Below are positions 5,368 through 6,860 of a stretch of 6,860 nucleotides of DNA, piece by piece; within the stretch, counting starts at the first letter, position 1; each line of letters starts with the position of its first letter. A program made the translations under genes and the position numbers. The notes below the pieces were generated by a model. That model was not told the origin of the DNA and made no database searches. It saw only the letters and a program-made list of their open reading frames with translations. The stretch is from JAWOHX01 sp046484975. GTDB lineage: Bacteria; Bacillota; Clostridia; DUPQ01. The stretch spans positions 1-6,860 of the forward strand of contig JAWOHX010000106.1 in assembly GCA_046484975.1 (NCBI GenBank). The letters are read 5' to 3'.

Positions 5368-6687
5368 ATGGAATACTTCAAGAACGTCAAAAGAATAGAA
5401 TATGAGGGGGCAAAAAGCTCCAACCCATTGTCTTTCAAACAATATGACCCGGAGAAAATCATCCTGGGAAAATCCATGGAGGAGCATCTTAGGTTTTCCA
5501 TGACATGGTGGCACACGTTCACCTATATGGGAACGGATCCCTTCGGTTCGGCAACCATGGAAAGAGACTGGGACCGGGAATACAATCCAATGGACAAAGC
5601 AAGGAACAGGGTCCATGCCGCTTTTGAATTCATGGAAAAATGCAGGATTCCGTTTTTCTGTTTCCATGACCGGGACATCGCCCCGGAGGGCAAAGACCTG
5701 GCAGAGACCAATGCCAGACTTGACGAAATTGTTATACTGATCAAGGAAGAAATGGAGCGTACCGGCATCGGATGCCTGTGGGGGACCACCAATGCCTTCA
5801 GCCATCCCCGTTTCATGCATGGCGCCGGGACGTCCTGTAATGCGACGGTCTTTGCCTATGCTGCTGCACAAATCAAAAAGGCAATGGAAATCACCATGGA
5901 ACTGGGTGGGGAGAATTACGTCTTCTGGGGGGGAAGGGAAGGATATGAGACACTGCTCAACACGGATACCTCCCTGGAACTTGAAAATTTGGCAAGACTG
6001 CTGCGGATGGCTTCTGACTATGCCGAAGAGATAGGGTTCCAAGGGCAGCTTTTGATTGAACCAAAGCCCAAAGAACCCACCAAGCATCAGTATGATACTG
6101 ATGTGGCAACCGTTTTGTCCTTTCTCAGGAAATATGGCCTGATGGACAGATTCATGATGAATGTGGAAGCAAACCATTCCACCCTCGCCATGCACACGTT
6201 TCAGCATGAGCTCAATCAGGCCCGTATCAACGGGGTCCTGGGAAGCGTGGACGCCAACCAGGGGGACCTTCTCCTGGGATGGGACACCGACCAGTTTCCC
6301 ACCAACCTATATGACACAACCCTTGCCATGTATGAAATCCTGCTGGCGGGAGGTTTGGGATCGGGAGGGTTGAATTTCGACGCCCGGGTCAGAAGGGGCT
6401 CCTATGAAGACATTGACCTGTTCCATGGCTACATTGCAGGAATGGACGCCTTTGCAAAAGGACTCAAGGTGGCGGCAAAACTGCTGGATGACAGGGTGTT
6501 TGAGGACATGAAAAAGAAACGTTACGACAGTTACCGGGAAGGCATCGGGAAAGAGATCATGGAGGGGAAAGCCGGATTCCGGGAGCTGGAGGCATATGCC
6601 ATGAAGCATGGTGTCACAGCCAATTCCTCCGGCCGGCAGGAGTTTCTTGAAACCATCCTGAACCAATACATCCTGACCACGGAATAA
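5368..6687 (+). CDS. xylA: Xylose isomerase (class II)
   Basis: A 439-residue cytosolic enzyme that interconverts D-xylose and D-xylulose (and D-glucose/D-fructose in vitro) using two divalent metals; length and N-terminal extension fit class II. It closely resembles Thermoanaerobacterium and Clostridium XylA throughout. The catalytic His100 and Asp103 are in FCFHDRDIAPEG. Metal ligands and helpers are all present: Glu231 and Lys233 (EPKPKEP), Glu267 and His270 (VEANHSTLA), Asp295 (SVDANQGD), Asp306 and Asp308 (GWDTDQFPTN), and Asp338 (LNFDARVRRGS). The start is ATG 5368 with AGGAGG (5356-5361) 6 nt upstream. The gene follows the hemolysin III gene by 30 bp but seems to have its own promoter, and two candidate terminators follow it. 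No xylulokinase, XylR or xylose transporter gene is in the window, so it is not in a classic xylAB operon here. Confidence 0.97.
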   Translation: MEYFKNVKRIEYEGAKSSNPLSFKQYDPEKIILGKSMEEHLRFSMTWWHTFTYMGTDPFGSATMERDWDREYNPMDKARNRVHAAFEFMEKCRIPFFCFHDRDIAPEGKDLAETNARLDEIVILIKEEMERTGIGCLWGTTNAFSHPRFMHGAGTSCNATVFAYAAAQIKKAMEITMELGGENYVFWGGREGYETLLNTDTSLELENLARLLRMASDYAEEIGFQGQLLIEPKPKEPTKHQYDTDVATVLSFLRKYGLMDRFMMNVEANHSTLAMHTFQHELNQARINGVLGSVDANQGDLLLGWDTDQFPTNLYDTTLAMYEILLAGGLGSGGLNFDARVRRGSYEDIDLFHGYIAGMDAFAKGLKVAAKLLDDRVFEDMKKKRYDSYREGIGKEIMEGKAGFRELEAYAMKHGVTANSSGRQEFLETILNQYILTTE

Positions 6688-6710
6688 AGGAGTAGCCAGA
6701 GGTGCGGACC

Positions 6711-6734
6711 GACGGGACACATTCCTGTTTTTTT
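6711..6734 (+). terminator. Weak candidate intrinsic terminator after xylA
   Basis: ACGGGA (6712-6717) pairs with TCCTGT (6723-6728) with one G-T wobble around a 5-nt loop; one more G-T pair is possible at 6711/6729. A run of seven Ts covers 6728-6734. It begins about 24 nt after the xylA stop. The stem is short, so efficiency is doubtful. Confidence 0.35.
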
Positions 6735-6789
6735 GCTTTCTATCCGATCATTCCTGCAGAAGGACACAAGAAGGGATTCATAAGACATG

Positions 6790-6825
6790 AAAAAGGCTTT
6801 CCCCGTTGGAGGAAAGCCTTTTTTT
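6790..6825 (+). terminator. Strong intrinsic terminator, probably bidirectional
   Basis: A perfect 13-bp stem (AAAAAGGCTTTCC at 6790-6802 with its complement at 6811-6823) closes an 8-nt loop and ends in seven Ts (6819-6825). The five As at the left foot give a T-tract on the minus strand, so it can work both ways. Between xylA and this element there is no gene. The bases to its right are too few to identify the next gene. Confidence 0.9.
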
Positions 6826-6860
6826 GCATAGTTCTCAGTCTTTGATGGGCGCTCGTCTGA

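Noticed and set aside
5149..6207. A 352-codon open frame on the minus strand across the hemolysin III and xylA genes
   Set aside because: It is antisense to two intact, conserved genes; its translation is rich in His, Cys, Phe and Pro without any family motif, and no ribosome site or spacing supports it.
6787..6831. Small ORF of 14 codons (MKKAFPVGG...) starting at 6787
   Set aside because: It lies exactly on the perfect terminator hairpin, which explains its sequence.

Overview
The window reads like a chromosome segment of a Gram-positive anaerobe of the Clostridia, perhaps a Lachnospiraceae-like gut or plant-fibre organism of moderate GC. The evidence is AGGAGG-type Shine-Dalgarno sites, a clostridial-type class II xylose isomerase, a MutY with a C-x7-C-x2-C-x5-C cluster, a Thermotoga/Firmicutes-type tagaturonate epimerase (UxaE) and a glucosaminidase cell-wall hydrolase. 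The taxon is an inference from family resemblance only.

Layout, left to right. (1) The 3' part of a large secreted peptidoglycan hydrolase (2-1168, +): Ig-like modules with a ~92-residue period lead into a C-terminal glucosaminidase domain; the gene begins outside the window. (2) A short-chain dehydrogenase/reductase (1201-1926, +), 32 bp downstream and probably on the same transcript. (3) uxaE (1931-3475, -), convergent with the SDR and only 4 bp from it; a hairpin plus T-tract that could terminate the SDR transcript lies inside the 3' coding end of uxaE. (4) A 123-bp divergent intergenic region (3476-3598) with candidate promoters both ways and an inverted repeat. (5) mutY (3599-4654, +), without a Shine-Dalgarno and possibly leaderless. 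(6) A hemolysin III/PAQR-type membrane protein (4681-5337, +), whose start is ambiguous between an ATG overlapping the mutY stop and a TTG behind a perfect Shine-Dalgarno. (7) xylA (5368-6687, +), with its own extended -10 element that begins on the hemolysin III stop codon. (8) A tail (6688-6860) with one weak and one strong intrinsic terminator.

Function. UxaE interconverts D-tagaturonate and D-fructuronate in hexuronate (pectin sugar) catabolism. XylA isomerises D-xylose to D-xylulose. The SDR could be a sugar-acid or polyol oxidoreductase linked to uxaE, but the convergent arrangement gives no operon support. MutY (A:8-oxoG repair) and the hemolysin III protein are housekeeping genes lying between the two sugar genes. 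No transporter, kinase, regulator or other uronate-pathway gene is present, so the sugar genes are scattered single units here, not a complete locus.

All complete genes look intact, with their catalytic residues in place except for one substitution in the SDR. I see no mobile element, CRISPR array, tRNA, rRNA or phage gene, and no convincing new multi-gene system. The interesting signals are small-scale: a terminator sharing bases with the opposite gene, a probable leaderless mRNA, and promoter and start signals overlapping neighbouring genes.
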